Notes: generated by a model from the letters alone, not told the origin. Positions 35,533-45,815 are shown, counted from the first letter of the stretch. The stretch: DNA of 64,000 bases from Janibacter terrae NBRC 107853 (GCF_001591405.1 NZ_BCUV01000006.1:124001-188000); one strand, 5' to 3'. Made by a program: numbers and translations.

Positions 35533-36642
35533 TCAGTCCGACCCGCAGAGCGCGGGGCGGGCCTCGCGCAGGTTGGGGCAGCACCCGACGGGGCAGACGG
35601 CCGGGTGGGAGTCGAGGTCGCGCCACGTCGCACGCACCGGCTGCTCGCCGCGGGCCTGGGCCGCGCGCTCGAGCATCAGGTCGACGAGACCGGCGACGAA
35701 GGCGGGGTCGGTCCCCGGCGTCGCGACGCGGGTCATGCCCAAGCCGACCTCCTCGGCCGTCGCGGCGGCCTCGAAGTCGAGGTCGTGGGTGACCTCCATG
35801 TGGTCGGAGACGAAGCCGATCGGCACGACGACCACGTGGCGCACCCCTTCGTCGGCCAGCTCGCGCAGGCGGTCGTTGACGTCCGGCTCGAGCCACGGGG
35901 TGCGCGGGGAGCCCGAGCGCGAGCAGAAGGCGAGGCCCGCGGGCAGGTCGGTGCCGAGGACCGAGTCGACCTCGGCGGTGATCGCCGCGGCGGCCTCCGC
36001 CTGGTCGCCCGAGTAGGCGCGCCCGTCACCGTCACCCGGCCCGGAGGTCTCGTCCATCGCGTCCGGGATGGAGTGGGTCACGTAGAGCAGGGCGACGGCA
36101 TCGGCACCGACGTCGGCGACCGCGGCGCGGGCCGCCGCGACCGTGTCGCGCGCGACGGTCGCCACGAACCCCGGCAGCTCACCGAAGGGTCGGACCTTGT
36201 CCAGGACGAGCCCGTCCCTCCCGTCGACCGCGTCGGCCAGGCCCTCGCGGTACTGGCGGCAGGAGGAGTAGCTGCGCCAGGCACTGGTCGGCACGACGAG
36301 GACCCGCCGGGCACCCCGCGCCTGGAGCTCGTCGAGCGCGTCCGTGACGAAGGGGGCGGAGTTGCGGTTGCCGAGGACGACCGGCAGCGGGCACTCGCGG
36401 GCCACCAGCTCGGCGGTCAGGTCGGCGACGAGCCGACGGTTGAGGGCGGGCAGCGGGCTGACGCCACCGACGCGCTCGTAGTGGGAGCCCACCTCGACCA
36501 GGCGCTCGTCGGGCACACCCCGCCCGGCCGTGACGCGGCGGAGGAAGGGCAGGACCTCGTCCGGCCCCTCCGGACCACCGAAGGACTGGAGCAGCACGCC
36601 GTCATAGGGGCTGAGGGGGTGCTCGGAGGAATCGTTGGGCAT
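35533..36642 (-). CDS. hemH: Coproporphyrin ferrochelatase HemH/CpfC with Fe-S cysteines
   Basis: A 369-residue ferrochelatase that inserts Fe2+ into coproporphyrin III, upstream of HemQ. Visible are the opening DGVLLQSFGGPEGPDEVLPF, the metal-site histidine in VTHSIPDAM, and the conserved GFVSDHMEV with histidine and glutamate. A cysteine at 128 (SYSSCRQYRE) plus a C-terminal cluster CPVGCCPN (Cys350, Cys354, Cys355) match the [2Fe-2S] pattern of actinobacterial enzymes. TACCTT lies 6 nt before the ATG, so the mRNA is probably leaderless. It heads the operon continuing through the inositol phosphatase gene. One CGAAGGGGG lies at 36348-36356. Confidence 0.94.
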   Translation of the reverse strand: MPNDSSEHPLSPYDGVLLQSFGGPEGPDEVLPFLRRVTAGRGVPDERLVEVGSHYERVGGVSPLPALNRRLVADLTAELVARECPLPVVLGNRNSAPFVTDALDELQARGARRVLVVPTSAWRSYSSCRQYREGLADAVDGRDGLVLDKVRPFGELPGFVATVARDTVAAARAAVADVGADAVALLYVTHSIPDAMDETSGPGDGDGRAYSGDQAEAAAAITAEVDSVLGTDLPAGLAFCSRSGSPRTPWLEPDVNDRLRELADEGVRHVVVVPIGFVSDHMEVTHDLDFEAAATAEEVGLGMTRVATPGTDPAFVAGLVDLMLERAAQARGEQPVRATWRDLDSHPAVCPVGCCPNLREARPALCGSD

Positions 36643-36648
36643 GCAGAC

Positions 36649-36654
36649 AAGGTA
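36649..36654 (-). promoter_or_regulatory. -10 box of a probable leaderless promoter (hemH)
   Basis: TACCTT on the minus strand is 6 nt from the ATG at 36642, with no ribosome binding site. Confidence 0.6.
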
Positions 36655-36734
36655 ACGCGCGGCGTGTGCGTTGCCGGATCCCCCCGGGCAGGTGGCAGAG
36701 TCGTGGCAGTACGGCTGGACGAGAGGGATCTGTG

Positions 36735-38000
36735 ATGCGCGACCTACGACTCATCGGGGTGCACGACGACGGTGAGCACCTCGTCGTGACCGACGACACC
36801 GGCGAGGAGTTCCGGCTGCGGATCGACGAGCCGCTGCGTGCCGCCGCGCGGCGGGACCGACCCAGGCTGGGTCAGCTGCAGATCGCCATCGACAACAACG
36901 TGCGCCCGGCCGAGGTTCAGGCGATGATCCGGGCCGGCGCCTCCGCAGACGAGGTCTCCGCGCGCACGGGGTGGGACCTGGACAAGATCGCCCGCTTCGA
37001 GGGTCCGGTGCTCGCCGAGCGCGAGCACGTCGCCTCGCGCGCCCAGGCCGTCCGCTTGCGCGGCACCAACCAGGCCGGCTCCCCCGAGACGCTCGCGCAG
37101 CGCGCCGCGACGCGGCTCACCGGGCGCGGCGTCGAGGCGTCGTCGGTGCTGTGGGACGCCTCCCGCGACGCGGAGGGCCAGTGGACGGTGTCCGCGACCT
37201 TCGCCGCCGGCGGTCGCGAGCGCACGGCGACGTGGTGGTTCGACCTCGCCGGCATGAGCGTCGTCGCCCGGAACGACGAGGCCAAGTGGCTCTCCGAGGC
37301 CGACACCCCGTCCGGCCCGGTCCCGACCGCCGTGCACCGACCGACCGCGGTCTTCGACGTCGAGGTCGAGGAGACCAAGGTCGAGCGCACCACCCGCGTC
37401 GGCACCGACGACCTCGTCACCTCGATGCGCGAGCACTCGGGCGCCAAGAACCGTCGTCGCGGCGGGCGGCGCAAACCGCGCGCCGAGGCCGGACCGACGT
37501 CCACCGAGGAGCCGCTACCGCTCGAGACCGCCGAGGAGGTCCCCCCGCCCGCACGCGGCACCCACCCGCGTGACCTCGAGGAGGCGAAGGGGGCCACCCT
37601 CGCCCCGTCCGCCGCGCCCGCACCCGCGCCCGCACCCGCTGCCGCTGAGCCGGAGCCGGAGGAGCGCGACGAGGAAGCCCCGGCCGCCGAGATGAAGGCC
37701 GAGCCGGAGCAGGTGGCCACGCCCATGCCGACCGCGGATCCCGAGCCCGAGGCCGAGGTCGTACCCGAGCCCGAGCCCGAGGCCGTCGCGGAACCGGCAG
37801 CGACCGCTGCTGCGAAGGCGCAGCCGGAGACCGAGCCGAAGACCACCGAGCCGAAGACCAAGACGCAGCCCGAGGCGACGTCCGGGGACGACGCGCCGGC
37901 CGACGACACGAGCGACGCGGGCAAGGGCGCGCGCGGTCGCAAGGGACGCCCGAGGGTGCCGAGCTGGGACGACGTGATGTTCGGGACGACGCGCGACTGA
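36735..38000 (+). CDS. sepH: Septation protein SepH
   Basis: A 421-residue actinobacterial cell-division protein. The N-terminal DUF3071 domain (about 1-180) includes the helix-turn-helix-like segment [20 protein letters not shown], which in Streptomyces SepH contributes to FtsZ binding. A long, Pro/Ala/Glu-rich, probably disordered linker covers about 245-395, and the short conserved C-terminal motif [10 protein letters not shown] ends the protein. SepH stimulates FtsZ assembly at the septum. It is divergent from hemH; the ATG at 36735 has a purine-rich GAGAGGGA upstream. It ends 10 bp before the convergent thymidine kinase gene. Confidence 0.93.
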   Translation: MRDLRLIGVHDDGEHLVVTDDTGEEFRLRIDEPLRAAARRDRPRLGQLQIAIDNNVRPAEVQAMIRAGASADEVSARTGWDLDKIARFEGPVLAEREHVASRAQAVRLRGTNQAGSPETLAQRAATRLTGRGVEASSVLWDASRDAEGQWTVSATFAAGGRERTATWWFDLAGMSVVARNDEAKWLSEADTPSGPVPTAVHRPTAVFDVEVEETKVERTTRVGTDDLVTSMREHSGAKNRRRGGRRKPRAEAGPTSTEEPLPLETAEEVPPPARGTHPRDLEEAKGATLAPSAAPAPAPAPAAAEPEPEERDEEAPAAEMKAEPEQVATPMPTADPEPEAEVVPEPEPEAVAEPAATAAAKAQPETEPKTTEPKTKTQPEATSGDDAPADDTSDAGKGARGRKGRPRVPSWDDVMFGTTRD

Positions 38001-38010
38001 GCGCGGCTCG

Positions 38011-38700
38011 TCAGCCCGGCGGCCGGACCGGGCAGGCGTCGAGGTCGAAGGGCAGCACATCGGCGGAGAGCGCGGCCGCCTGCGCGGCGACGGAGTTCAT
38101 CCGGCGCATGTGGTGGCGGCGGCAGAGGACCTCGTACTCGACCTCCGGCTCCGCGGCCCCGGGCTCGACCGTGGCCGTGTCACCGACGACCACCTGGTCG
38201 CCCTCGACGACCATGACGCCGTCGACGACCCGGGCGTTGTGCGTCGCCCGGCGGCCGCACCAGCACAGCGCCGAGACCTGCAGGGCCTGCGTGCGGTCCG
38301 CGAGCTCGATGAGCCGACGGCTGCCGGGGAAGAGCTCGGTGCGGAAGTCGCTCGTGATGCCGAAGGCGAAGACCTCGATGTCGAGCTCGTCGACGACCCG
38401 GGCGAGCTGCTCGACCTGACCCGGCGTGTAGAACTGCGCCTCGTCGCAGATGAGGTGGTCCACGCGACCGCCTGCGGTGAGGTGCCCGACGACGGTCTCC
38501 CAGAAGTCGAGGTCCTCGGTGACCTCGATCGCAGGGACGTCGAGCCCGAGCCGGGAGGACAGTCGGGCCTCCCCCGCGCGGTCGAGCCGGGTGAAGACCA
38601 GCCCGACGCGTCCGCGGGCCCGGTGGTTGTGGTCCATCTGCAGCGCGAGGGTCGACTTGCCGCAGTCCATCGTCCCCGCGAAGAAGGTCAGCTCGGCCAC
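38011..38700 (-). CDS. tdk: Thymidine kinase
   Basis: A 229-residue type II thymidine kinase of the salvage pathway, phosphorylating thymidine to dTMP. Walker A is GTMDCGKST at 9-17, the Mg/base-catalysis motif DEAQFYT follows, and a zinc-binding domain is formed by CWCGRRATH and CRRHH. It starts at a GTG at 38700, one base after the stop of the upstream phosphodiesterase gene. It is the last of four genes in the operon that starts at 43151. A GTG start is favoured because [15 protein letters not shown] matches the family N-terminus. Confidence 0.93.
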   Translation of the reverse strand: MAELTFFAGTMDCGKSTLALQMDHNHRARGRVGLVFTRLDRAGEARLSSRLGLDVPAIEVTEDLDFWETVVGHLTAGGRVDHLICDEAQFYTPGQVEQLARVVDELDIEVFAFGITSDFRTELFPGSRRLIELADRTQALQVSALCWCGRRATHNARVVDGVMVVEGDQVVVGDTATVEPGAAEPEVEYEVLCRRHHMRRMNSVAAQAAALSADVLPFDLDACPVRPPG

Positions 38701-38701
38701 G

Positions 38702-39847
38702 TCACTGCTCCCGGGCGTCGAGCGCCAGCCACGGGATGGCGACCTCGTCCGCGGTGATCGAGCCGTGGACACCGAGGAGGGCGCGCAGCTCCGGTCGGTG
38801 CCGGCGCGAGTCCTGCACGGCGATCGGGCCGGTCATGGCGGCGATGACGTCACCGATGCGCGGCCGCACCGTCTCGCTCACCGTCCCGAACCACCCCGCG
38901 GCGATGGCCTCGTCCGCCGTGAGGACGAGGGCGTCCTGCCCGAGCCGGGCCCGCCAGGTGGCGAGCACGTCGTCGAGGGCCCCGGGGCGCACGTGCAGCT
39001 GGACGCACCTGGGCTCGCCCGCGACGTGCCGCACCCCGGCGTCGAGCTCGCCATCGGTCGCGATGTCCGGGCGGGCGTCGAGCGGCACGTCGACCATCCC
39101 GTGGTCGGCGGTGATGTGCAGGGAGGTGTCCGCGGGGAGCAGCGCGGCCAGGCGCGCCAGCTGGGCGTCGACCTCCTCGAGCTCGGCGACCCACTCCTGC
39201 GAGTCGCAGCCGTGGACGTGGCCGATCTTGTCCAGGTCGCCCCAGTACAGGTAGACGAGCGAGCGTGGTTGCGCACGCACGGCGGTCACCGTCGCGTCCA
39301 CCCTGGCGGCCAGACCGCGGGCGGCGACGAACCGACCACCGCGCAGCGCCGCCTCGGTGAGCCCGGAGCCGTCGAAGTAGCCCGGACCGATGCGGGTCAC
39401 CGCGACGCCCGCGGCGTCCGCGGCCTCGAAGACGGTCGGGGCGGGCTGCCAGCGGTGCGGCTCGGGCCCGTCCTCCCAGGACAGCTCGTTGAAGACGGTG
39501 TCCGTCTCGGGGTCGTAGGCCTCGTAGCCGACGAGGCCGTGCGTGCCGGCGAGCGCGCCGGTGCCGAAGGTGCCCATCGACGTCGCCGTGGTCGACGGGA
39601 AGCCGCAGTCGAGGGTCATCGCGGCGTCCGGCTGCTGCAGCAGCCCGCGCAGGAAGGGGGCGTGCCCGGCCCGGCGCGCGAGGAGCTGGGCGCCGAGACC
39701 GTCGACGAGGACGACGACGGACCGGCGGGCGGGTCGCAGGGGGCGGTCTCCCCCCTTCGCCAGCGCAGGGACCGCCAGGCTGGTGGCGACGGCGGGCAGG
39801 AGCCGGTCGAGGCGCGGGGTGGTCACGAGCAGCGGCGTCGCGCCCAC
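38702..39847 (-). CDS. Alkaline-phosphatase superfamily protein (nucleotide pyrophosphatase/phosphodiesterase-like)
   Basis: A 381-residue metal-dependent hydrolase. VVVLVDGLG holds the first metal-binding aspartate, FPSTTATS the Thr nucleophile, LYWGDLDKIGHVHG further metal ligands, and TADHGMVD the final Asp-His pair. This layout is that of the type I phosphodiesterase/nucleotide pyrophosphatase (NPP) family. No signal peptide is visible, so it is probably cytosolic; its substrate is unknown. It begins at a GTG four bases after the DUF5998 stop, within the GNAT/ACS-DUF5998-tdk operon. Confidence 0.87.
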   Translation of the reverse strand: MGATPLLVTTPRLDRLLPAVATSLAVPALAKGGDRPLRPARRSVVVLVDGLGAQLLARRAGHAPFLRGLLQQPDAAMTLDCGFPSTTATSMGTFGTGALAGTHGLVGYEAYDPETDTVFNELSWEDGPEPHRWQPAPTVFEAADAAGVAVTRIGPGYFDGSGLTEAALRGGRFVAARGLAARVDATVTAVRAQPRSLVYLYWGDLDKIGHVHGCDSQEWVAELEEVDAQLARLAALLPADTSLHITADHGMVDVPLDARPDIATDGELDAGVRHVAGEPRCVQLHVRPGALDDVLATWRARLGQDALVLTADEAIAAGWFGTVSETVRPRIGDVIAAMTGPIAVQDSRRHRPELRALLGVHGSITADEVAIPWLALDAREQ

Positions 39848-39851
39848 GACG

Positions 39852-40457
39852 TCAGCGCCCGATGCTCGCCGAGAGGTCCCTGGCGAACTCGGTGGCCCGG
39901 TCCAGCGCCGTCCGGCCCTCGGCCTCGGCGCTGATCCGCAGCGCGATGTCGTCGCTGGTGACCGTGCCCTCGTAGCCGTGGTCGCCCCCGTCGCAGTCCG
40001 GGTCGGAGCACTGGGCGGGGAGCAGGTCGACGCGGCTGACCGCGCCCCAGCCGACGGTGAGCGTCAGCTCGCGGCCGAGCGAGCCGTGGACATAGCTCGA
40101 GGGGTCGCCGACGACGTGGGTGAGCATGACGCCACGCACCGACGACAGCGGGATGCACTCCGTCGTCGCCGTCGCGATCTCCTGGGCACCCGAGAAGTGG
40201 TCGGGGTAGTCGTCGGCGTGTGCGATGACGAGTCGGGACGCGGTCCGGGCGAAGACGGTGATGTGGCGCCGGACCGTGTCCTGGTCGAAGGTCGTCTCCT
40301 GGTGCACCAGGTGCCCGTGGACCTCCTCTGCACCCACGGCCGCCTTGATGACGTCCGCGACGAGCGCCGGGTAGTAGCCGGCGCGCTCGATGTCGGCGGT
40401 GAGTTCGTCAGGCAGCGTGATGGCCGTGAGGTCGGAAGGAGCGGGCATGCTCGCCAT
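39852..40457 (-). CDS. DUF5998 family protein
   Basis: A 201-residue actinobacterial protein of the DUF5998 family, function unknown. The conserved body has HQETTFDQDTVRRHITVF, a mid-region SRLVIAHADDYPD, and CSDPDCDGGDHGYEGTV, where two cysteines and a histidine could bind metal. No membrane segment. It begins 12 bp after the GNAT/ACS gene, so it is in the same operon. The ATG at 40457 has GAGG about 10 nt upstream; the ATG at 40448 is an alternative, with CACAAT 7 nt before it. Confidence 0.85.
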   Translation of the reverse strand: MASMPAPSDLTAITLPDELTADIERAGYYPALVADVIKAAVGAEEVHGHLVHQETTFDQDTVRRHITVFARTASRLVIAHADDYPDHFSGAQEIATATTECIPLSSVRGVMLTHVVGDPSSYVHGSLGRELTLTVGWGAVSRVDLLPAQCSDPDCDGGDHGYEGTVTSDDIALRISAEAEGRTALDRATEFARDLSASIGR

Positions 40458-40469
40458 TGTGCCCCAGCC

Positions 40470-43151
40470 TCAGGTCATGCTCCGCGCGTCGGGGTCGATG
40501 CGCCGGTGGGCCGGCGTGATCATGATGTCTGCCCCGAGCACGGTCACCCCGCTCGGGTGCGCGATGACCGGGTTGAGCTCGACGGACGACAGCTCGAGGA
40601 AGTCGTCGGACATGACCGACAGCCGGCCGAGGACGTCCTCGAGCGCGGCCAGGTCGACGGGGGCGGCGCCGCCGTGCCCCATGAGCAGCGGCGCGGTCTT
40701 GATGTCCTGGATGAGCTCGCGGGTGTCGACGTCGGTGAGCGGCGGGATGCGGTAGGCGATGTCGTCGAGCAGCTTGGTCGGGGCACCGGCGATGCTGAAG
40801 GAGACGACGGGCCCGAAGAGCGGGTCCTCGATCGTCGACAGCACGGTCGCGACGCCGGGACCGGCCATGCGCTGCACGACGAGGTAGTTGGCGTCCATCG
40901 GGGCGAGCCGACGGTCGAGGGTCTCGTAGGCCACCCGCACCGCGTCGGCGTCCGGCAGGTCGACACGGATGCCCTCGAGCACGGCCTGGCCCCGGACGAG
41001 CGGCGAGAGCGACTTCACGACGACCGGGTAGCCGACCTGCTCCGCGGCGGCGACGGCCTCCTCGACGCTGTCGACCTCGATCCGCGGCCACACCTGGATG
41101 CCGTACGCGGAGAGGAGCTCATGGGCCTCGTCGGTCGTGAGCGCACGGCCCTCCGGGTCCTCCTCGAGGACCCGGTCGAGCAGGTGGCGCACCGCCCAGC
41201 GGTCGATGCCCTCGCGCACGACGGTCTCGCCCTTGTCCTTGTCGCGCCAGGCGCCGTAGTCGGTCGCGGCCGCGAGCGCCCGGATGGCCTCCTCGGGCAT
41301 GGCGTACAGCGGCACCGCCTGCCGCGGGGCGTCGTCCGGGAACTCACCGAGCTCGTGGAGGAAGCTCGGGTCGCCGGCCATGTCGACACCGCGCATGCCG
41401 AGCAGGGTGGCGACGCAGGGCTTGTCGGAGGTGGAGGCGGCCTCGCGCAGGGCCTCGACGACCTCCTGGTCGAGCGCACCCACCGGCGGGATGAAGCACA
41501 CGACGACCGAGTCGACCTCGGGGTCGGCGAAGGCCGCACCGACCGCCTCGCGGAACTCCGCGGCCGTCGCCTCGGTGCGCACGGCCACCGGCCCGTGGGT
41601 GACCTCGAGCCCGCGCTCGGTGGCGTTGTCCGCGCACAGCGCCGCGAGCTGGCTGGAGTTGCCGACGATGGCCACGCGGCGACCGGCCGGCAGCGGCTGG
41701 TGCACGAGGAGCTGGGCGACGTCGAACATCTGGTGGACGTTCTCGCAGTGGATGACACCGGCCTGCTCGAGCATGGCCGCGAAGGCGTGCTGCTTGACCT
41801 TGGGCTTGCGCACCTTGTGCCCGGGAGGGGCGCCGTAGCCCGCAGACGCCGGCTTGACGACGATGACCGGCTTGTTGGTGGCGAGGTGGCGGGCGATGCG
41901 CGAGAACTTGCGCGGGTTGCCCATCGACTCGAGGTAGAGGCCGACCGCGTGGGTCCGCTCGTCGTCGACCCAGTACTGCATGAGGTCGTTGCCGGAGACG
42001 TCGACCCGGTTGCCGGCGGAGGCGAAGACCGAGATGCCGAGGTTGCGGCGGGCGGCCGAGTCGAGGTTGGCGATGGCCAGCGCGCCGCTCTGCGAGAAGA
42101 GACCGAGGTAGCCGGGTCGCGGGATCACCGACGTGAGGGTCGCGTTGAGGCTCACCGCGGGGTCGTTGTTGATGAGGCCGAAGGAGTTGGGCCCGACGAC
42201 GCGCATGCCGTTGCTGCGGGCCAGCCGCAGCACCTCCTGCTGCATCCGGGCGCCGTGCTCGTCGACCTCCGCGAAGCCGGAGGAGATGATCAGCAGGGTC
42301 TTGACGCCGGCCGCCGCGCACTCGCCGACGATCCGCGGGACCCGCTCCGCCGGGACGGCGATGACGGCCAGGTCCACTCCCCCTTCGACCTCGCCCACCG
42401 ACCGGACGGCGTCCAGACCGAGGATCTCGCCGGCCTCGGGGTTGATCGCGTGGACCGCGCCGGTGAAGCCGCCGTCGAGGATCTGCTTGAGCACCTGGTG
42501 GCCGATGGCGCGCTCGCGCCGGCTGGCGCCGACGACGGCGACCGACTGCGGGTGGAGCATGGCCCGCACGCTCTGCGCCTCGGCGCGGTGCTCGCGGGCG
42601 AAGCGCACCGACAGCGACTCCGCGGTCGGCTCGATGTCGAAGTGGACGGACACCACGCCGTCCTCGAGGTGGCGGGTGACCTGGTAGCCGGCGTCGGAGA
42701 AGACGCGCAGCATCTTGCGGTTGTGCGGCAGGACCTCGGCCTCGAAGGCGGTGATGTCGTGCGACTGCGCGATCGCCGCGAGGTGCTCGAGCAGGACCGA
42801 GCCGATCCCCTTGCCCTGGTAGTGGTCGGAGATGTTGAAGGCGACCTCGGCGGAGTGCTCGCTCACCCTGTCGTAGCGGCCGATGCCGATGATGTCGTCG
42901 CGGATCGTCGCCACGAGCGCCATGCGGTCGTGGTAGTCCAGCTCGGTGAACCGCTTGACGTCGCGGTCGCTGAGGTTGCGCATCGGCGCGAAGAAGCGCA
43001 GGTAGATCGACTCGTCGGACTGCCCGGCGTGGAAGCGGCGCACGGCGTCCGCGTCGGAGGGCCTGATGGGCCGCAGCCGGCACACCGAGCCGTCGCGCAG
43101 GACGACATCGGCCTCGGCCAGCACCGGGTAGCCCGCGGGGAGCTCGGTCAT
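40470..43151 (-). CDS. GNAT acetyltransferase fused to acyl-CoA synthetase (protein lysine acetyltransferase-like)
   Basis: An 893-residue fusion. Residues about 10-180 are a GNAT domain with the acetyl-CoA loop YQGKGIGSVLLEHLA. It is followed by an NDP-forming acyl-CoA synthetase: CoA-binding domain (VAVVGASRRERAIGHQVLKQ), succinyl-CoA ligase-like domain (FSQSGALAIANLDSAARR) and an ATP-grasp C-terminus. Pat/PatZ-type enzymes acetylate lysines on acetyl-CoA synthetase and others; most have the GNAT at the C-terminus, while the order here (GNAT first) is like SlPatA of Streptomyces. It starts at an ATG at 43151 with CAGGAT 6 nt upstream, and it leads a four-gene operon. Confidence 0.9.
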   Translation of the reverse strand: MTELPAGYPVLAEADVVLRDGSVCRLRPIRPSDADAVRRFHAGQSDESIYLRFFAPMRNLSDRDVKRFTELDYHDRMALVATIRDDIIGIGRYDRVSEHSAEVAFNISDHYQGKGIGSVLLEHLAAIAQSHDITAFEAEVLPHNRKMLRVFSDAGYQVTRHLEDGVVSVHFDIEPTAESLSVRFAREHRAEAQSVRAMLHPQSVAVVGASRRERAIGHQVLKQILDGGFTGAVHAINPEAGEILGLDAVRSVGEVEGGVDLAVIAVPAERVPRIVGECAAAGVKTLLIISSGFAEVDEHGARMQQEVLRLARSNGMRVVGPNSFGLINNDPAVSLNATLTSVIPRPGYLGLFSQSGALAIANLDSAARRNLGISVFASAGNRVDVSGNDLMQYWVDDERTHAVGLYLESMGNPRKFSRIARHLATNKPVIVVKPASAGYGAPPGHKVRKPKVKQHAFAAMLEQAGVIHCENVHQMFDVAQLLVHQPLPAGRRVAIVGNSSQLAALCADNATERGLEVTHGPVAVRTEATAAEFREAVGAAFADPEVDSVVVCFIPPVGALDQEVVEALREAASTSDKPCVATLLGMRGVDMAGDPSFLHELGEFPDDAPRQAVPLYAMPEEAIRALAAATDYGAWRDKDKGETVVREGIDRWAVRHLLDRVLEEDPEGRALTTDEAHELLSAYGIQVWPRIEVDSVEEAVAAAEQVGYPVVVKSLSPLVRGQAVLEGIRVDLPDADAVRVAYETLDRRLAPMDANYLVVQRMAGPGVATVLSTIEDPLFGPVVSFSIAGAPTKLLDDIAYRIPPLTDVDTRELIQDIKTAPLLMGHGGAAPVDLAALEDVLGRLSVMSDDFLELSSVELNPVIAHPSGVTVLGADIMITPAHRRIDPDARSMT

Positions 43152-43282
43152 GGCTCAATCCTGCCACGGGCTCCCGTGCGGCGTGGTCGGTCCCCCACGT
43201 GTGTCGGTGCCGCCCGTACGGGGACGAAGGGGGGAGGATGGGACGGTTCGAGCACCATCCCCACGAGGAGCCCCCCACCCGC

Positions 43283-45718
43283 ATGGCCCGCCGTCCTGCC
43301 GCCACTCCGCCCGCCGACGCCCCCGAGCGGATCGTCGACATCGACGTCGCGGACGAGATGCGCAATGCCTTCCTCGAGTACAGCTACTCGGTGATCCACG
43401 CTCGCGCACTCCCCGACGCCCGCGACGGCCTGAAGCCGGTGCACCGACGGATCCTCTTCTCGATGAGCGAGATGGGCCTACGACCCGAGCGCGGCCACGT
43501 GAAGTCCTCCCGCGTCGTCGGCGAGGTCATGGGCAAGTACCACCCCCACGGCGACACCGCGATCTACGACGCGCTCGTGCGCCTCGCCCAGCCCTTCTCG
43601 ATGCGCCTGCCCCTCGTCGACGGCCACGGCAACTTCGGCTCGCTCGACGACGGCCCCGCGGCGAGCCGCTACACCGAGGCCCGCATGGCCGCGGCCGCGC
43701 TGCTCATGGTCACCGGGCTCGGTGAGGACACCGTCCCCTTCGTCCCCAACTACGACGACCAGCTCCTCCAGCCCGAGGTCCTGCCCGCCGCCTACCCCAA
43801 CCTCCTCGTCAACGGCACGACCGGCATCGCCGTCGGCATGGCGACCAACATGCCCCCGCACAACCTCGTCGAGGTCGTCGGTGCCGCCCGGCACCTGCTG
43901 ACCCACCCCGACGCGAGCCTCGACGACCTCATGAAGTTCGTCCCCGGCCCCGACCTGCCCGGTGGCGGACGGATCATCGGGCTCGACGGCATCCGGGACG
44001 CCTACCTCACCGGGCGCGGCAGCTTCCGCACCCGGGCGACGACCCGCATCGACAAGGTCTCACCCCGCCGCCAGGGCATCATCGTCACCGAGCTGCCCTA
44101 CCTCGTCGGCCCCGAGAAGGTCATCGAGAAGATCAAGGACGCCGTCCAGTCCAAGAAGCTGCAGGGCATCGCCGACGTCAAGGACCTCACCGATCGCGTC
44201 TCGGGCATGCAGCTGGTGATCGAGATCAAGAACGGCTTCAACCCCGACGCCGTCCTCGAGCAGCTGTACAAGCTCACGCCGATGGAGGACTCCTTCTCCA
44301 TCAACAACGTCGCGCTCGTCGACGGCCAGCCCCGGACCATGGGGCTGAAGGAGCTGCTCACCGTCTACGTCGACTTCCGGCGGGACGTCGTGCGCCGCCG
44401 CAGCGAGTACCGACTCGCCAAGCGGCGCGAGCGGCTGCACCTCGTCGAGGGCCTGCTCATCGCGATCCTCGACATCGACGAGGTCATCCAGGTCATCCGC
44501 TCCAGCGACGACGCGACGATCGCCCGGGAGCGCCTGCAGGCGGTCTTCGACCTGTCCGAGGTGCAGGCGAGCTTCATCCTCGACCTGCAGCTGCGCCGCC
44601 TGACGAAGTTCTCCCGGCTCGAGCTGGAGAAGGAGCAGGGGGAGCTCCTCGAGCAGATCGCCGAGCTCGAGGAGATCCTCGGCGACCCCAAGGTCATGAC
44701 CCGCCTCATCTCCTCCGAGCTAGCCGCCGTCGCCAAGGAGCACGGCGACCCGCGCCGTACGGTGCTGCTCGAGTCCGCGGGTGCCCCGGCCACCGCGACG
44801 TCCCCGCTGGAGGTCGCCGACGACCCGTGCTGGGTCCTGCTGTCGAGCACCGGGCTCCTCGCGCGCACGAGCGGGGACGAGCCGCTGAGCCGCGAGGGCG
44901 GCCGCAGCAAGCACGACGCGATCGTCGCCGCGGTCCGCACGAGCGCGCGCGGCGAGGTCGCCGTCGTCACCTCGACCGGCCGGGTCGTTCGCCTGGGCGC
45001 CCTCGAGCTGCCCACCCTGCCGCCCTCCAACGGCGCCCCCAACCTCTCCGGCGGCGCACCGCTCGCGGCCTACGTCGACCTGCCCGGCGACGAGGCCCCG
45101 CTGACCCTGATGAGCCTGTCGCCCGACTCCCCCGGCCTGGCGCTCGGCACCGCCCACGGCGTCGTCAAGCGGGTGGGCACCGACTACCCCAGGGGCAGCT
45201 CCTGGGAGGCGATCTCGCTCAAGGACGGCGACCGCGTCGTCGGGGCCGTCGAGCTGACCACGGGCGAGGAGGAGCTCGTCTTCGTCACGAGCCAGGCGAG
45301 CCTGCTGCACTTCCCCGCCAGCGACGTGCGGCCGCAGGGCCGCGGCGGCGGCGGCGTGGCCGGCGTCCGGTTGACCGACGGGGCGCAGGTCGTCTTCTTC
45401 GGGGCGGTGGACCTCAACTACGACAACATCGTCGTCACCGTCTCCGGTTCCTCCGCCGCGCTGCCCGGCACCGACCCCGGCTCGTGGAAGGTCACCCCCT
45501 TCGACGAGTACCCGGGCAAGGGCCGGGCGACCGGGGGCGTGCGCGCCCACAGGTTCCTCAAGGGCGAGGACGCCCTGACCACGGCCTGGGTCGGCCGCTC
45601 CGGCGCTCGCGCCGCCCAGCCCAACGGCGTCGCGATCACCCTCCCGGAGGCGGAGGGGCGCCGCGACGGCTCCGGCACCCCCGCCACCGCCGTGATCGGC
45701 GGCATCGGCTCCCTCTGA
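43283..45718 (+). CDS. parC: DNA topoisomerase IV subunit A (ParC)
   Basis: An 811-residue type IIA topoisomerase subunit. The N-terminal breakage-reunion domain contains [17 protein letters not shown], the quinolone region [18 protein letters not shown] and the active-site tyrosine in [11 protein letters not shown] coiled-coil and a C-terminal beta-pinwheel domain (about 500-811) follow. It decatenates daughter chromosomes with ParE, encoded nearby on the other strand. I assign ParC rather than GyrA because the start [20 protein letters not shown] and the pairing with ParE fit, and the canonical GyrA-box is not obvious. The ATG at 43283 matches known ParC starts; 43238 is a possible longer start. 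Confidence 0.9.
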   Translation: MARRPAATPPADAPERIVDIDVADEMRNAFLEYSYSVIHARALPDARDGLKPVHRRILFSMSEMGLRPERGHVKSSRVVGEVMGKYHPHGDTAIYDALVRLAQPFSMRLPLVDGHGNFGSLDDGPAASRYTEARMAAAALLMVTGLGEDTVPFVPNYDDQLLQPEVLPAAYPNLLVNGTTGIAVGMATNMPPHNLVEVVGAARHLLTHPDASLDDLMKFVPGPDLPGGGRIIGLDGIRDAYLTGRGSFRTRATTRIDKVSPRRQGIIVTELPYLVGPEKVIEKIKDAVQSKKLQGIADVKDLTDRVSGMQLVIEIKNGFNPDAVLEQLYKLTPMEDSFSINNVALVDGQPRTMGLKELLTVYVDFRRDVVRRRSEYRLAKRRERLHLVEGLLIAILDIDEVIQVIRSSDDATIARERLQAVFDLSEVQASFILDLQLRRLTKFSRLELEKEQGELLEQIAELEEILGDPKVMTRLISSELAAVAKEHGDPRRTVLLESAGAPATATSPLEVADDPCWVLLSSTGLLARTSGDEPLSREGGRSKHDAIVAAVRTSARGEVAVVTSTGRVVRLGALELPTLPPSNGAPNLSGGAPLAAYVDLPGDEAPLTLMSLSPDSPGLALGTAHGVVKRVGTDYPRGSSWEAISLKDGDRVVGAVELTTGEEELVFVTSQASLLHFPASDVRPQGRGGGGVAGVRLTDGAQVVFFGAVDLNYDNIVVTVSGSSAALPGTDPGSWKVTPFDEYPGKGRATGGVRAHRFLKGEDALTTAWVGRSGARAAQPNGVAITLPEAEGRRDGSGTPATAVIGGIGSL

Positions 45719-45736
45719 CGCTGACCACCCCGAGAC

Positions 45737-45800
45737 TGCATTCCCCTAGGGCAATGCACCGTCTCGACGTCACGATGGTGCATTCCCCTAGGGCAATGCA
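45737..45800 (+). repeat. Two 22-bp near-palindromes in tandem (TGCATT-CCCTAGGG-AATGCA)
   Basis: Units at 45737-45758 and 45779-45800 are identical. Each is TGCATT, then CCCCTAGGGC, then AATGCA, a palindrome with one mismatched base pair on each side of the CCCTAGGG core. The first copy is flanked by CGAGAC and GTCTCG, which extends the inverted repeat. They lie between the convergent parC and permease genes, upstream of the terminator hairpin. Confidence 0.75.
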
Positions 45801-45815
45801 GACCTCCCGGCACGA

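Noticed and set aside
39543-43394. A 1283-codon plus-strand open frame opposite the GNAT/acyl-CoA synthetase operon
   Set aside because: It is antisense to genes with clear motifs, shows no recognisable domain, and crosses several gene boundaries.
43283-45718. Identification as GyrA with the 47.5-49.6 kb gene as GyrB
   Set aside because: The N-terminal sequence and gene neighbourhood (DUF7455 near the B subunit) fit ParC/ParE, and the genes are not next to dnaA/recF; gyrase genes are expected elsewhere. Some doubt remains.
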